Origin: Bacillus sanguinis | GTDB lineage: Bacteria > Bacillota > Bacilli > Bacillales > Bacillaceae_G | Direction: 5' to 3' | Length of the DNA: 64,000 bases | NCBI RefSeq assembly: GCF_018332475.1 | Contig: NZ_BOQB01000013.1 | Coordinates: forward strand, 25,236-89,235 | In this document: one piece after another, positions 1 to 8,609 of the stretch | How the letters are laid out: each line of letters begins with the position of its first letter | Position numbering within the stretch: position 1 is the stretch's first letter | Program-made: the position numbers and the translations under genes | Notes under the pieces: model-generated | What the model was told of the DNA's origin: nothing | Database searches by the model: none | What the model saw: the letters and a program-made list of their open reading frames with translations, nothing else

Positions 1-696
1 GCAAAACTTGCTATTTTAGGTGCAAACGGAAGCGGCAAAACAACTTTGTTCAACATGCTCCTCTCAAACGAGCGTGGCATGCAACTATCGAAAAGTTGTA
101 AAATTGGATACTTCGAACAAACATTATCAATTTTACAAACAGATAAAACCATTTTAGAAAACGTTCTAGAAGAAACAAACTATACAGAAGCATTCGTTCG
201 CACAATACTTGCAAGACTCCTATTTCGCCGTGAAGATGTTCATAAACCTGTGCACGTTCTAAGCGGCGGCGAGCGAATGAAGGTCGCACTCGCAAAAGTA
301 TTTTTAGGAAACTATAATATGCTTCTGCTCGACGAACCGACAAACTATTTAGACTTAGCAACGCAAGAAGAATTAGAAAACATGTTACAAGAATACCCTG
401 GCACAGTGCTTTTCATTAACCATGATCGTGCCTTTATTCGCTCTGTTGCAGACCATATTCTACAAGTGGATGAGAGTGAACCAAGAGTATTCCACGGTAA
501 TTACGAGCAATACACAAAAAGAACAACCGGGGATTCTGTAAACGTTACTGAACAAGAATTATTACGATTACAAACAAAATTAACAGAAATCATCGGCCGA
601 ATTTCCATACGAAACCATCACGATGACATCACATCTCTCGAACAAGAATACGAAACATTATTAGTTCAAATCCAGAAGTGTAAGGGAGCCCTCTAA
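1..696 (+). CDS. ABC-F family ATP-binding protein, C-terminal part (5' end outside window)
   Basis: The reading frame is open from base 1, so the gene begins upstream of the window; only about 231 residues of the second nucleotide-binding domain are present. Visible motifs are a Walker A GANGSGKTT near the left edge, the signature LSGGE, and a Walker B ending LLLDEPTNYLD, followed by the NHD switch motif. There are no membrane segments. This tandem-NBD, membrane-free architecture is that of ABC-F proteins, which act on the ribosome, either in antibiotic protection (Vga/VmlR type) or as translation factors. The short charged tail fits the resistance-type branch, but the missing N-terminal half prevents assignment. 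It converges on the next gene across a shared terminator. Confidence 0.85.
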   Translation, partial: AKLAILGANGSGKTTLFNMLLSNERGMQLSKSCKIGYFEQTLSILQTDKTILENVLEETNYTEAFVRTILARLLFRREDVHKPVHVLSGGERMKVALAKVFLGNYNMLLLDEPTNYLDLATQEELENMLQEYPGTVLFINHDRAFIRSVADHILQVDESEPRVFHGNYEQYTKRTTGDSVNVTEQELLRLQTKLTEIIGRISIRNHHDDITSLEQEYETLLVQIQKCKGAL

Positions 697-762
697 TGTC
701 TTCCCTATATATCGACAAGGCCTTCCGCATTTCCCAAGAAATATTGGAACTTCGACATAACA

Positions 763-788
763 AAAAAGCCGTGCACCAGCACGGCTTT
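763..788. terminator. Bidirectional intrinsic terminator
   Basis: A 7-bp GC-rich stem (GCCGTGC / GCACGGC, 768-774 and 779-785) with an ACCA loop is flanked by A-runs and T-runs, so it can end both the ABC-F gene and the convergent YbjQ-type gene. Confidence 0.85.
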
Positions 789-793
789 TTACT

Positions 794-1105
794 TTATATA
801 CGAACAGCAGTCCCGCTGACCGCAACCATTAACATCCCTTCACGAACTACTTCGTAATCCACATCGATACCAACAATTGCATTCGCATTTTTTTGTCTTG
901 CGAAAGTTTTCATCTCTTCCATTGCAATGTCGCGCGCTTCTTTTAATTTACTTTCATAAGCACCTGCACGACCACCGACTACGTCACGGACAGAGGCGAA
1001 AAGGTCACGAACGATATTCGCGCCCATAATCGCTTCTCCATTCACGATATCGATATACTCGATAATTTCTTTTCCTTGAATTGTAGACGTTGTTGTTACA
1101 ATCAT
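794..1105 (-). CDS. YbjQ/UPF0145 family protein
   Basis: A 103-residue soluble protein beginning [14 protein letters not shown]. It has the family's glycine-rich centre ([14 protein letters not shown]) and the conserved [13 protein letters not shown] segment. UPF0145 (DUF74, YbjQ) proteins form small pentameric beta/alpha barrels sometimes called heavy-metal-binding, but no biochemical role is firmly established. The ATG is preceded by GGGAGG at good spacing. It lies 65 bp downstream of the ABC exporter gene with no terminator between, so the two could be co-transcribed. Family assignment is secure, function is not. Confidence 0.85.
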   Translation of the reverse strand: MIVTTTSTIQGKEIIEYIDIVNGEAIMGANIVRDLFASVRDVVGGRAGAYESKLKEARDIAMEEMKTFARQKNANAIVGIDVDYEVVREGMLMVAVSGTAVRI

Positions 1106-1170
1106 ACTTTATAGCCTCCCATATGTGATTTTCACCTACTTATGGTGCACTAATTCAGTAAAAATTATAT

Positions 1171-2886
1171 TTACGAACTAAACTGAGCTTCGTATAACCT
1201 ACTGTATCCTCCGCCTTGTTCAATTAATTCATCATGTGAACCTTGTTCTGCAATCCCATCTTTATTTACAACGACGATGCGATCTGCATTTTTAATCGTT
1301 GCAAGTCTGTGAGCGATAACTAACGTTGTACGGCCGACAGATAGTTCAGCAAGTGATTTTTGAATTGCAAGTTCTGTCTCTGTATCTAGCGCAGAAGTCG
1401 CTTCATCTAGTATTAAAATTGGCGGATTTTTCAAGAACATACGTGCAATCGCTAGACGCTGCTTCTGTCCGCCTGAAAGTTTCACGCCGCGCTCACCGAT
1501 AACGGTATCTAAACCGTCTGGTTGTGAGTAAATTAAGTCTTCTAATTGCGCACGTTTTACTGCCTGCCAAATTTCAGCCTCTGATGCTTTTAAATTTCCG
1601 TAAGCAATGTTTTCACGAATCGTTCCTGAGAATAAGAACACATCTTGCTGCACAATTCCAATTTGCTTACGAAGTGAAGATAACGTCATGTCTTTCGTAT
1701 CAATACCATCAATTTGAATCGATCCAGATGATTGCTCATAAAAGCGTGGTAATAGGCTACATAACGTCGTTTTCCCAGCTCCTGACGGTCCAACGAACGC
1801 AACTGTTTCACCTGCATGTATTTTTAAACTAATGTCATTTAAAATCGGTTCTTTATTTTCATAACCGAACGTGATGTTGTTATATTGAATATCACCGTGT
1901 ACATGCTTTACTTCCATTGCATCTTTAGAGTCTACAATATCAGGCTCCGTTTCAAGAAGCTCTACATATCTCTTAAAACCAGCGATCCCTTTCGGATAGC
2001 TTTCAATTACCGCATTAATTTTTTCAATTGGGCGGAAGAAAATATTCGTTAATAGAACGAATCCGATAAATCCACCGTACGTTAATTCACCTTGCAGAAC
2101 AAACCATGTACCGCATATTAAGACGAAGAGCGTTACGAGACGCATGAGCATATAACTAATCGATGAATTTAATGCCATAATTTTATACGCCATTAATTTC
2201 GTTGTACGGAAACGAGCGTTGTTCACAGCAAATTGCTCTTTCTCAAACTTTTCATTTCCGAATGCTTGTACAACGCGGATACCACCAACGTTGTTCTCAA
2301 TACATGCATTGAAATCAGCAACATCTGAGAATAAACGTCTAAACGTACCTGTCATTTTTTTATTGAAGTAAAGTGCTAACCATAATAAGAATGGAATGAC
2401 GAAGAACGTTAATAGCGCTAACTTCCAGTTAATCATCATCATAAATGAGAATGCCCCAACTAAAGTCATTACGGCGATAAATAAATCTTCTGGTCCGTGG
2501 TGAGCAATTTCCCCAATTTCCATTAAGTCGTTTGTAAGACGTGAAATTAAATGACCTGTTTTATTATTGTCAAAAAATCTGAATGATAACTTTTGAATGT
2601 GATCAAATAATTTCTGCCTCATATCTGTTTCAATGTTAACACCAAGCATATGTCCCCAGTATGTAACGACATATTGCAAACCTGCATTTAACATATAAAC
2701 TGCAAGTAAACCGAAACAAGCCCATAAAATAAGCGTCCAGTTTTGTCCTGGCAATAACTTATCAATAAATTGATTTACGATAAGTGGGAAGCCAAGTTCT
2801 AGTAACCCTGCGACAACCGCGCAAGAAAAGTCGAGTATAAATAAACCTTTATACGGTTTATAGTAAGAAAAAAATTTACGTAGCAT
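1171..2886 (-). CDS. ABC exporter half-transporter (fused membrane and ATPase domains), YgaD-like
   Basis: A 571-residue type I ABC exporter. Six membrane helices occupy roughly residues 15-300. The ATPase domain follows, with Walker A GPSGAGKTT near 365, signature LSGGQKQR near 472 and Walker B ILILDEATSALD near 490, then the H-loop AHRLAT. Length and sequence resemble B. subtilis YgaD of the MsbA/LmrA class, which would act as a homodimer or with a partner not present here. The substrate is unknown. A strong SD (GGAGGG) precedes the ATG. A near-perfect Fur box 41 bp upstream suggests iron-dependent repression, which would point to a siderophore, haem or iron-stress substrate; that is inference from the site alone. 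Confidence 0.9.
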   Translation of the reverse strand: MLRKFFSYYKPYKGLFILDFSCAVVAGLLELGFPLIVNQFIDKLLPGQNWTLILWACFGLLAVYMLNAGLQYVVTYWGHMLGVNIETDMRQKLFDHIQKLSFRFFDNNKTGHLISRLTNDLMEIGEIAHHGPEDLFIAVMTLVGAFSFMMMINWKLALLTFFVIPFLLWLALYFNKKMTGTFRRLFSDVADFNACIENNVGGIRVVQAFGNEKFEKEQFAVNNARFRTTKLMAYKIMALNSSISYMLMRLVTLFVLICGTWFVLQGELTYGGFIGFVLLTNIFFRPIEKINAVIESYPKGIAGFKRYVELLETEPDIVDSKDAMEVKHVHGDIQYNNITFGYENKEPILNDISLKIHAGETVAFVGPSGAGKTTLCSLLPRFYEQSSGSIQIDGIDTKDMTLSSLRKQIGIVQQDVFLFSGTIRENIAYGNLKASEAEIWQAVKRAQLEDLIYSQPDGLDTVIGERGVKLSGGQKQRLAIARMFLKNPPILILDEATSALDTETELAIQKSLAELSVGRTTLVIAHRLATIKNADRIVVVNKDGIAEQGSHDELIEQGGGYSRLYEAQFSS

Positions 2887-2926
2887 ATCTTCCCTCCATT
2901 TTCCAAAATTAAAAAGACTCCCTAAA

Positions 2927-2941
2927 TGATAACCATTATCA
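2927..2941. promoter_or_regulatory. Fur box
   Basis: TGATAACCATTATCA matches the Bacillus 7-1-7 Fur consensus TGATAATNATTATCA with one substitution. It lies 41 bp upstream of the ABC exporter start, where a repressor would block the promoter. Confidence 0.7.
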
Positions 2942-3000
2942 AATAATTATTCAAGTTATCCGTCTATGAAACTGAAAATAAGGTTTGCGATATTTGTCTT

Positions 3001-3070
3001 TTTTTGCCGGAAAGTCGATATATTCCAATAATCGCTGATATAAATTTCATGTACTAACTATCCCCCACCC
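3001..3070. repeat. Dispersed intergenic repeat, copy A
   Basis: This AT-rich stretch contains GTCGATATATT, ATCGCTGATATA and ATATAAATTTCAT in order, ending in a C-run (CCCCCAC). The same words occur in the same order at 49512-49618, and in inverted orientation at 28988-29085, where the flank TTGCCGG is also shared. It appears to be a shortened copy. The B. cereus group is known to carry several bcr intergenic repeat families; which one this is was not determined. Confidence 0.7.
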
Positions 3071-3082
3071 CCAAAAAACAAA

Positions 3083-3110
3083 AAAAGGCATCACCACAAG
3101 GTGATACCTT
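3083..3110 (-). terminator. Intrinsic terminator of minJ
   Basis: On the minus strand GGTATCACC and GGTGATGCC pair (one G-U) around a TTGT loop and are followed by a T-run, 10 bp after the minJ stop codon. Confidence 0.85.
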
Positions 3111-3118
3111 TTCTTCTA

Positions 3119-4321
3119 TTACATCGCTTCCGAATCCCACTCATGCTCTTGCTGCACAAACACAACACCTAATTCATGATGTCCTCCAGCGTACAACGCT
3201 GTTTGAGCAAGGCGAAGCTCTCCATTTGTATCTAATACTTCTAATTTACAAAATGCTCCTGTCGTCTTCGTTTGAAGCGCATCATAAAATTCTTCAGCGC
3301 TTCTTGGAATGACTCCATTTACTTTCGTAATCATTTCTCCGGGTAATAAATTCAGCTCTGCTCCAATTGTATTCGGGATTGTATCTAATACAACAAGTCC
3401 ATCATTACGTGCAGCGAAGTACGCTGGTCTTGTCTCATCGGAAATTTTTTCTTGCATGGAGATCGTGAAACGTCCAAGCATTGCAACGCCCATCGCGATA
3501 ATCGCAAGTACGTGCCACCAATAACTTGCGATTCCTAGAACAAGCACAATTCCTGCTAATCCGTACACACGTCTTCCTGTAAATAATAAAGCTTCCGTCG
3601 GCTCATAACTTCTAATCCTTCTCATAAATCCAATTAAAAATGGAACGAGGAATAGAGAATATGTATCTGAACCGATTGAAACGACAGGCCACCATGAAAT
3701 AAACTTCGTTACTGCATCACCTGGTACAAGAATAAAAATAGGAACAATCCATAAACGCTTTGATTCGTGTAAACCAATCTTTAGCCCGCGCTTACCCTTC
3801 CTAATCTTCGGCGTCGAATATCCCACTGCATTTTTAGAAATCAATAAGCCCTCTACAACTAGCATGACGCCTAGTAAAATAGCAAGAGATACAATCGTAC
3901 CCTCTTCACCTTCTCCAAGCTGTAAGAAGGAAACTGGCAGCTTAGAAGATAGTAGTACGCATACAATCGCGATACTAAACGTATAAGCTGCTGATAAATA
4001 TCGATACATAGCAGTTAATCCAAATAGTAACGTCCAAAGTAAGATGACCCATAAGCTTGCTTTGGAAACAACAAGTCCAAAGCCAATTGTAATAATAGAT
4101 ACGATTAATCCGTATTTAACTCCCGCAAATAACGATGTTCGCAGTTCAAACCAAATATCATAAACTTTAAAGGAAAAATCCTTTCGTTCTCGTAACATAC
4201 GTAAGTATCCAACGAAGATACTACTTATTAAAAATACATAGACAGCAGGGTGTAAGAAAAAACGTCCAACTGCCCGCATTATTTCAAAAATCCATGCCTC
4301 CACGAACCCATTCACCACCAT
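3119..4321 (-). CDS. minJ: MinJ-like polytopic membrane protein with C-terminal PDZ domain
   Basis: A 400-residue protein with about six to eight membrane helices in the first 290 residues and a C-terminal PDZ-like domain (about 305-390: LVVLDTIPNTIGAELNLLPG ... ITKVNGV). B. subtilis MinJ is 397 residues with the same layout and bridges DivIVA to MinD at poles and septa, restricting FtsZ assembly. Position immediately downstream of ctpB matches B. subtilis, but swrA, which lies between them there, is missing. The SD before the chosen ATG is weak; nearby GTG codons at residues 2-3 are alternatives. Identity rests on architecture plus synteny. Confidence 0.85.
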   Translation of the reverse strand: MVVNGFVEAWIFEIMRAVGRFFLHPAVYVFLISSIFVGYLRMLRERKDFSFKVYDIWFELRTSLFAGVKYGLIVSIITIGFGLVVSKASLWVILLWTLLFGLTAMYRYLSAAYTFSIAIVCVLLSSKLPVSFLQLGEGEEGTIVSLAILLGVMLVVEGLLISKNAVGYSTPKIRKGKRGLKIGLHESKRLWIVPIFILVPGDAVTKFISWWPVVSIGSDTYSLFLVPFLIGFMRRIRSYEPTEALLFTGRRVYGLAGIVLVLGIASYWWHVLAIIAMGVAMLGRFTISMQEKISDETRPAYFAARNDGLVVLDTIPNTIGAELNLLPGEMITKVNGVIPRSAEEFYDALQTKTTGAFCKLEVLDTNGELRLAQTALYAGGHHELGVVFVQQEHEWDSEAM

Positions 4322-4358
4322 TTATATCATTCTTTCTTTTTATATTATCATAACTGGA

Positions 4359-4373
4359 CAAACGTTTGTTTAA
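4359..4373. promoter_or_regulatory. Palindromic candidate operator upstream of minJ
   Basis: CAAACGTTTGTTTAA includes the perfect dyad ACAAACGTTTGT (4358-4369), about 40 bp upstream of minJ. The identical 15-mer occurs in reverse orientation at 55594-55608. The shape is like a TetR-family operator, but no regulator is identified. Confidence 0.4.
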
Positions 4374-4375
4374 CA

Positions 4376-4408
4376 CAAAAAAATACAGGCAACAAACTGC
4401 CTGTATTT
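4376..4408 (-). terminator. Intrinsic terminator of ctpB
   Basis: A 10-bp perfect stem (AAATACAGGC / GCCTGTATTT) with an 8-nt loop, followed on the minus strand by a long T-run, lies just after the ctpB stop. It separates ctpB and minJ into two transcripts. Confidence 0.9.
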
Positions 4409-4412
4409 CTTC

Positions 4413-5849
4413 TTATTTCGCTATTAATTTTAATGCTGATTGTAATTGTAGATCATTTTCTCCAGAACGGATTTTTTCAATAATTTTCGTTTGAATCGCC
4501 TCAGCTGTCTTTTTATCCAGCTGTCCTGTCGCTTCCATCTCATTCGCATTTTGGAATGCTTTCAGTGCTGATTCTGTCTCTTTACTAAAGTATCCATCTT
4601 CACGTCCTGGTACATATCCTAAACTCTTAAGCATTTCTTGTGCGTGTTTTACTTGCACATCATTTGAATTGTATGAAAGTGTCTTTTCAATTTGAATTGG
4701 TGTCGCATGATAATAATCTGGTTGCTTCACTTCTACTGTTGGTGCGATTCCTTTTTTATGAATCCAGTTTCCATCCGGTGTTAACCATTTAAACATCGTT
4801 AATTTAATGTTACTGCCATCTTTAAATGGAACGGCTTGCTGCACAGTACCTTTACCAAACGTTTTTTCACCAATTAAATCATATCCTTCTCCCTCTTTTA
4901 GCGCACCCGCTAAAATCTCTGAAGCAGAAGCACTTCCGTTATCAATTAATACTGAGATTGGATATGGCTTTCTCTCTTTCAGTTCCGTAGAGAATTTCTT
5001 CTTCCCACCATTTCGCTCTTCTACTTGTAGCATTGGCTTTTTATCCGTCATAATTTCCCCTAGTATCTCTTCTACACTATTTAAGTAGCCACCAGGATTA
5101 CCACGCACGTCAATAACTAGGCCTTTTATGTTTTTCTTCTCTAACTCTTTTAACTGATCCTTAAATTCTTTCGCTGTATTTTCAGCAAAGGAAGTGATTT
5201 GCATATAACCGATATCTTTTCCGCCCTCTTGTTTCACAGAACTAAACACTGTGAAGATCGGAATTTTTTCACGCTTAATTTTGAATACAATCGGATCAGC
5301 TACTCCTGCACGCTTAATTTCAATCGCAACAGTCGTTCCTTTTTTACCACGAATCTTTAATACTGCTTCTTCACGTGATAAATCTTTCACACTATTTCCA
5401 TCTACAGATAAAATTTGGTCATTCGGTTTAATTCCAATCTTTTCTGCCGGTGAGCCTTTAATTGGAGATACGATAATAAGCTTACCGTCCGTTTTGTTCA
5501 CCTCAGCCCCGATCCCCTCTAGCTCAGGATCAAGCGATTCACTAAACTGTTTAGCTGTTTCTTTATCCATATACGTGGAATAAGGGTCCTTCAGCGTAGA
5601 CAACATACCTTGTATTGCACCTTCGACTAACTTGTCATCCTTCACGTCTTCCACATAACGTGAATCAATTAGTGCATACGCCTCATTAATTTTTGCCAAA
5701 TTCCCTTGCGCGGTGCTAGCATTTCCACTCGAAATTGTTTGCGTTACTTCTGCTGGGTTAACCCCAAATAAAGACATACCTGCAAACATTCCGCCAGCAC
5801 CAATTAAAAATGCAACAACCATTCCAATAATTGCAACTCTACGTTTCAA
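4413..5849 (-). CDS. ctpB: C-terminal processing serine protease CtpB (S41 family)
   Basis: With the TTG start at 5849 the protein is 478 residues, close to B. subtilis CtpB (480). It has an N-terminal membrane anchor (about 5-28), a PDZ domain (about 112-200), an S41 protease core and a C-terminal peptidoglycan-binding repeat (about 395-455). The catalytic Ser-Lys-Gln set is visible as S308 in NGSASASE, K333 and Q337 in FGKGTVQQ. In B. subtilis CtpB cleaves SpoIVFA during sporulation. A longer frame opens at 5900, but its first 17 codons lie inside the ftsX terminator, while TTG 5849 has GGAAAGGGG nine bases upstream, so the shorter start is preferred. Confidence 0.93.
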   Translation of the reverse strand: MKRRVAIIGMVVAFLIGAGGMFAGMSLFGVNPAEVTQTISSGNASTAQGNLAKINEAYALIDSRYVEDVKDDKLVEGAIQGMLSTLKDPYSTYMDKETAKQFSESLDPELEGIGAEVNKTDGKLIIVSPIKGSPAEKIGIKPNDQILSVDGNSVKDLSREEAVLKIRGKKGTTVAIEIKRAGVADPIVFKIKREKIPIFTVFSSVKQEGGKDIGYMQITSFAENTAKEFKDQLKELEKKNIKGLVIDVRGNPGGYLNSVEEILGEIMTDKKPMLQVEERNGGKKKFSTELKERKPYPISVLIDNGSASASEILAGALKEGEGYDLIGEKTFGKGTVQQAVPFKDGSNIKLTMFKWLTPDGNWIHKKGIAPTVEVKQPDYYHATPIQIEKTLSYNSNDVQVKHAQEMLKSLGYVPGREDGYFSKETESALKAFQNANEMEATGQLDKKTAEAIQTKIIEKIRSGENDLQLQSALKLIAK

Positions 5850-5889
5850 TGCGGAATTCCCCTTTCCAAAACACACAGGTGGTGTAGCA

Positions 5890-5918
5890 AAAGGCATCAC
5901 ACAGTGTGTGATGCCTTT
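5890..5918 (-). terminator. Intrinsic terminator of ftsEX
   Basis: A 13-bp perfect stem (AAAGGCATCACAC / GTGTGATGCCTTT) with a 3-nt loop lies 50 bp after the ftsX stop and just before the real ctpB start. Confidence 0.8.
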
Positions 5919-5967
5919 ACCTATTTCTACTATATGATAAGCTTGTACGAATTATGTTTGCAACTTT

Positions 5968-6861
5968 TTATACTTTTAAGAAGCGACGAATTGACATTAC
6001 ACTTCCCCACATACCGATTAAAGCCCCGATTAACACTAATAAACCTGCTAATTGGAATACGAAAGGACTGTATGGTAGAAGTTCGAAAATTGTTCCGCCA
6101 AGTTTTTCGTTAAACACACTTTGTAGTGAATTATAAGTAACTAGAATTAGGCCAATTGGAATAATTGATCCTAATACTCCTAGGAATAATCCCTCTAATA
6201 AGAACGGCCAACGAATAAACCAGTTTGTTGCACCTACTAGCTTCATAATTTCGATTTCTGTACTACGAGCATAAATTGTAATTTTAATTGTATTAGAGAT
6301 TAAGAACATCGCTGTGAATAAAAGACCTGCAATTAACGCAATCCCGATATTACGTCCTGTTTTTACAGTATCAAATAATTTTTCAACTTGCCCTTTACCA
6401 TATTGAACATTACTTACAAACTGCATTTTCTCAATCTTTTTCGCGATTGTCGCTGTATCTGTTGGTTCTTTTGCTTTTACAATGAATACGTTTTTAAGTG
6501 GGTTATCTTGTTCAAATAACTCAAACGTTTTTCCGCTATCGCCTAAGCTTTTAATTAAACGTTTTAACTCTTCTTCTTTAGAAGAATATTTAATAGAGTC
6601 CACTTTTGCAATCTTACTCATATCATCTTCTAATTTCTTTTGATCAGCTTCTTTTGCTGCTGGATCAATGTGTACACGAATCTCTACATCTTGCTCTACT
6701 TTCGTCGCAAAATGGTTCATATTCATAATCGCTGTTAAGAAGACACCTACAAGTAATAATGTAACTGTTACTGCACTAACAGAAGCAAACGTCATCCATC
6801 CGTTACGTGATAGATTCTTTACACCTTCTCGCAAATGTCGACTAAGGGTCTTAGCCTTCAT
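5968..6861 (-). CDS. ftsX: Cell division ABC transporter permease FtsX
   Basis: A 297-residue membrane protein with one N-terminal helix, a large extracellular loop of about 130 residues rich in Lys/Asp, and three C-terminal helices ending in a short basic tail. This is the FtsX/MacB-like topology, and B. subtilis FtsX is 296 residues. The upstream in-frame ATG at 6909 lies inside ftsE; ATG 6861 has GGGAGGATACGGAT before it and overlaps the ftsE stop by 11 bp, so it is chosen. FtsX with FtsE transmits ATP-driven changes across the membrane to activate a peptidoglycan hydrolase. In B. subtilis that enzyme is CwlO, whose likely homologue lies at 16-17.3 kb. Confidence 0.95.
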   Translation of the reverse strand: MKAKTLSRHLREGVKNLSRNGWMTFASVSAVTVTLLLVGVFLTAIMNMNHFATKVEQDVEIRVHIDPAAKEADQKKLEDDMSKIAKVDSIKYSSKEEELKRLIKSLGDSGKTFELFEQDNPLKNVFIVKAKEPTDTATIAKKIEKMQFVSNVQYGKGQVEKLFDTVKTGRNIGIALIAGLLFTAMFLISNTIKITIYARSTEIEIMKLVGATNWFIRWPFLLEGLFLGVLGSIIPIGLILVTYNSLQSVFNEKLGGTIFELLPYSPFVFQLAGLLVLIGALIGMWGSVMSIRRFLKV

Positions 6862-7537
6862 ATCCGTATCCTCCCTCAATCTCATCTCGAACAATTTTTC
6901 CGCCTTCAATCGCGATTACACGATGACGGATTGTATTTACGATATCTGCGTTATGTGTCGCCATAACAATCGTTGTACCACGCTCATTAATACGCGTGAA
7001 AATCTTCATAATATCAAGAGCTGTTTCAATATCTAAGTTACCTGTTGGCTCATCGGCAATTACAACCTTTGGTCTATTAACAATCGCTCTCGCAATGGCA
7101 ACACGTTGCTGCTCCCCACCCGAAAGTTCACTTGGTAGTGCGTCTGCACGATCCTCAAGACCTACAAGACCTAAAACTTCTGTTACACGCTCAAGAATTG
7201 CTTCTTTTTCTTCTTCAATTACTTCTAAAGCAAACGCAACATTCTCATATACCGTTAACTTAGGTAACAATTTAAAATCTTGGAAAATTACGCCTAATTG
7301 ACGTCGGAAATATGGAACGTCTCTTTCTGCTAATGTTTCAATAACAAGTCCATTTACATTAATCGATCCTGTAGATGGCTTCTCTTCACGATACATCATT
7401 TTAATAAATGTAGATTTCCCGGCTCCACTCGGTCCAACTACGTATACAAACTCACCTTGTTTAATGTTAACTGTGAGACCAGCAATGGCTTTCATACCAT
7501 TTGGGTACTCCTTATAAACATTCGTCATTTTTATCAT
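6851..7537 (-). CDS. ftsE: Cell division ATP-binding protein FtsE
   Basis: A 228-residue ATPase, exactly the B. subtilis length. Walker A GPSGAGKST lies near residue 37, the signature LSGGEQQR near 138, Walker B VVIADEPTGNLD near 160, and the H-loop MATHN near 193. It partners FtsX, whose start overlaps its last codons, giving translational coupling. The complex is cytoplasmic-membrane associated and controls cell elongation and entry into sporulation in B. subtilis. Nothing is unusual in the sequence. Confidence 0.96.
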   Translation of the reverse strand: MIKMTNVYKEYPNGMKAIAGLTVNIKQGEFVYVVGPSGAGKSTFIKMMYREEKPSTGSINVNGLVIETLAERDVPYFRRQLGVIFQDFKLLPKLTVYENVAFALEVIEEEKEAILERVTEVLGLVGLEDRADALPSELSGGEQQRVAIARAIVNRPKVVIADEPTGNLDIETALDIMKIFTRINERGTTIVMATHNADIVNTIRHRVIAIEGGKIVRDEIEGGYGYEG

Positions 7538-7853
7538 TATTTATCACCCAATACTTAATGATTTTTTTACAAATACTTTTCTGTACATTTGAAAATAAAG
7601 ATAACCTTTTATTTTCGCTTGACCACTCTTGTTGAAGGTAGTCTACTTACAATCTTTTTATAAGCAATACTACTATGTAATATATTTCAGCAAAATTCTA
7701 CAAACCCCATTGTAACATCAAACTCTTTCCAGTTCGGATACAATTTTGTTACAGTTATGTTACACTCCAAAAATAGGAAACGAGCTGTCATAGTTCTTAT
7801 CCAAAATCATTTTGGGATAAGATTATATAATCAACTCGTCCATTTTACCCTTT
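7538..7853. other. Intergenic region ftsE-cccB with hairpin
   Basis: This 316-bp gene-free stretch should hold the ftsE promoter. The clearest element is an inverted repeat at 7796-7821 (CTTATCC / GGATAAG arms with AAAA/TTTT inside), 33 bp after the cccB stop. It lacks a T-run on the minus strand, so it may be an RNA-processing or weak termination hairpin for cccB. Confidence 0.4.
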
Positions 7854-8177
7854 TTATTTATGTTCAGCTAACCACTCAGCTACTTTTTTCGCATCCTCAC
7901 CTTGAATAATTCCTGGTGACATAGAACCGCGACCTTTTTCAATAATCTTTTCAATCTCTGCTGCATCATATTTCTGTCCCACTTTTCTTAAATCCGGTCC
8001 AGTTGCTCCCGATAAATCTTTCGCATGACAGCCTATACAACTTTTTTGGTAAATTTGTTCTGCACTATCCGTGCTTGCAGATTGTTTCGAAGGCTTACTC
8101 TCTTCTTTATTTCCACATGCTCCTAAAGCAAAAACGACTGATGTTCCTAGCGCAATAGCCAACAATTTCTTTTTCAA
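7854..8177 (-). CDS. cccB: Membrane-anchored cytochrome c551 (lipoprotein)
   Basis: A 107-residue protein with a signal peptide ending in the lipobox LGAC (Cys near residue 21), a Ser/Lys-rich linker, and a class I cytochrome c domain. The domain has one haem-binding CIGCH motif (about residues 47-51) and a distal Met ligand in GSMSPG. B. subtilis CccB is similar in size and has the same lipid anchor; it serves as a small electron carrier at the outer face of the membrane. The start is TTG at 8177 with GGGGAG upstream. Position next to ftsE matches B. subtilis. Confidence 0.93.
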   Translation of the reverse strand: MKKKLLAIALGTSVVFALGACGNKEESKPSKQSASTDSAEQIYQKSCIGCHAKDLSGATGPDLRKVGQKYDAAEIEKIIEKGRGSMSPGIIQGEDAKKVAEWLAEHK

Positions 8178-8372
8178 TTCTATCGCTCCCCATTGTTGAT
8201 ATTCTTTTCATTCCTAACACACTCATTTTCATTATAAGCATTATCTTTATATAGAAAAACTAAGGTATATTTCATATTCTTCAAAAATACAGTAAGAACC
8301 CTGATAATATAAAGCTTTCATAATTTGTTTCAATTCTGTGAACAACGTAAAAACTTCTATAAAGAATTCTTT

Positions 8373-8403
8373 TTGAACAGAAAATCAGAAAAGTTCTGTT
8401 CAA
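8373..8403. repeat. Perfect 10-bp inverted repeat
   Basis: TTGAACAGAA and TTCTGTTCAA are separated by 11 bp. There is no T-run typical of a terminator. It could be an operator for cccB or a hairpin in a plus-strand RNA. Confidence 0.5.
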
Positions 8404-8484
8404 GTCTTACTCTATTACCGCTTTGTTTTACTATTCTCTACTTTTTACAAAACAATATACAACATTATATGCTACATATAATCC

Positions 8485-8520
8485 CATCAAAAAGAGAAGT
8501 TGTCGTTTCCAACTTCTCTT
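8485..8520 (-). terminator. Intrinsic terminator of prfB
   Basis: An 11-bp perfect stem (AAGAGAAGTTG / CAACTTCTCTT) with a 7-nt loop is followed on the minus strand by five T residues, about 100 bp after the prfB stop. Confidence 0.75.
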
Positions 8521-8584
8521 CCTCTTTACTTCATTTATAGAAATAAAATCAAATTCTTTATATCCTCGATTATCCCCAGCATAC

Positions 8585-8609
8585 GCCGACAACCTTGTTG
8601 GCTTTTTTT
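8585..8609 (+). terminator. Plus-strand terminator without an annotated gene
   Basis: GCCGACAA and TTGTTGGC form a short stem followed by seven T residues on the plus strand only. All nearby genes run on the minus strand. Confidence 0.5.

Noticed and set aside
8325-8540. 71-codon plus-strand frame between cccB and prfB
   Set aside because: Begins at TTG without SD and runs through two perfect hairpins; better explained as noncoding.
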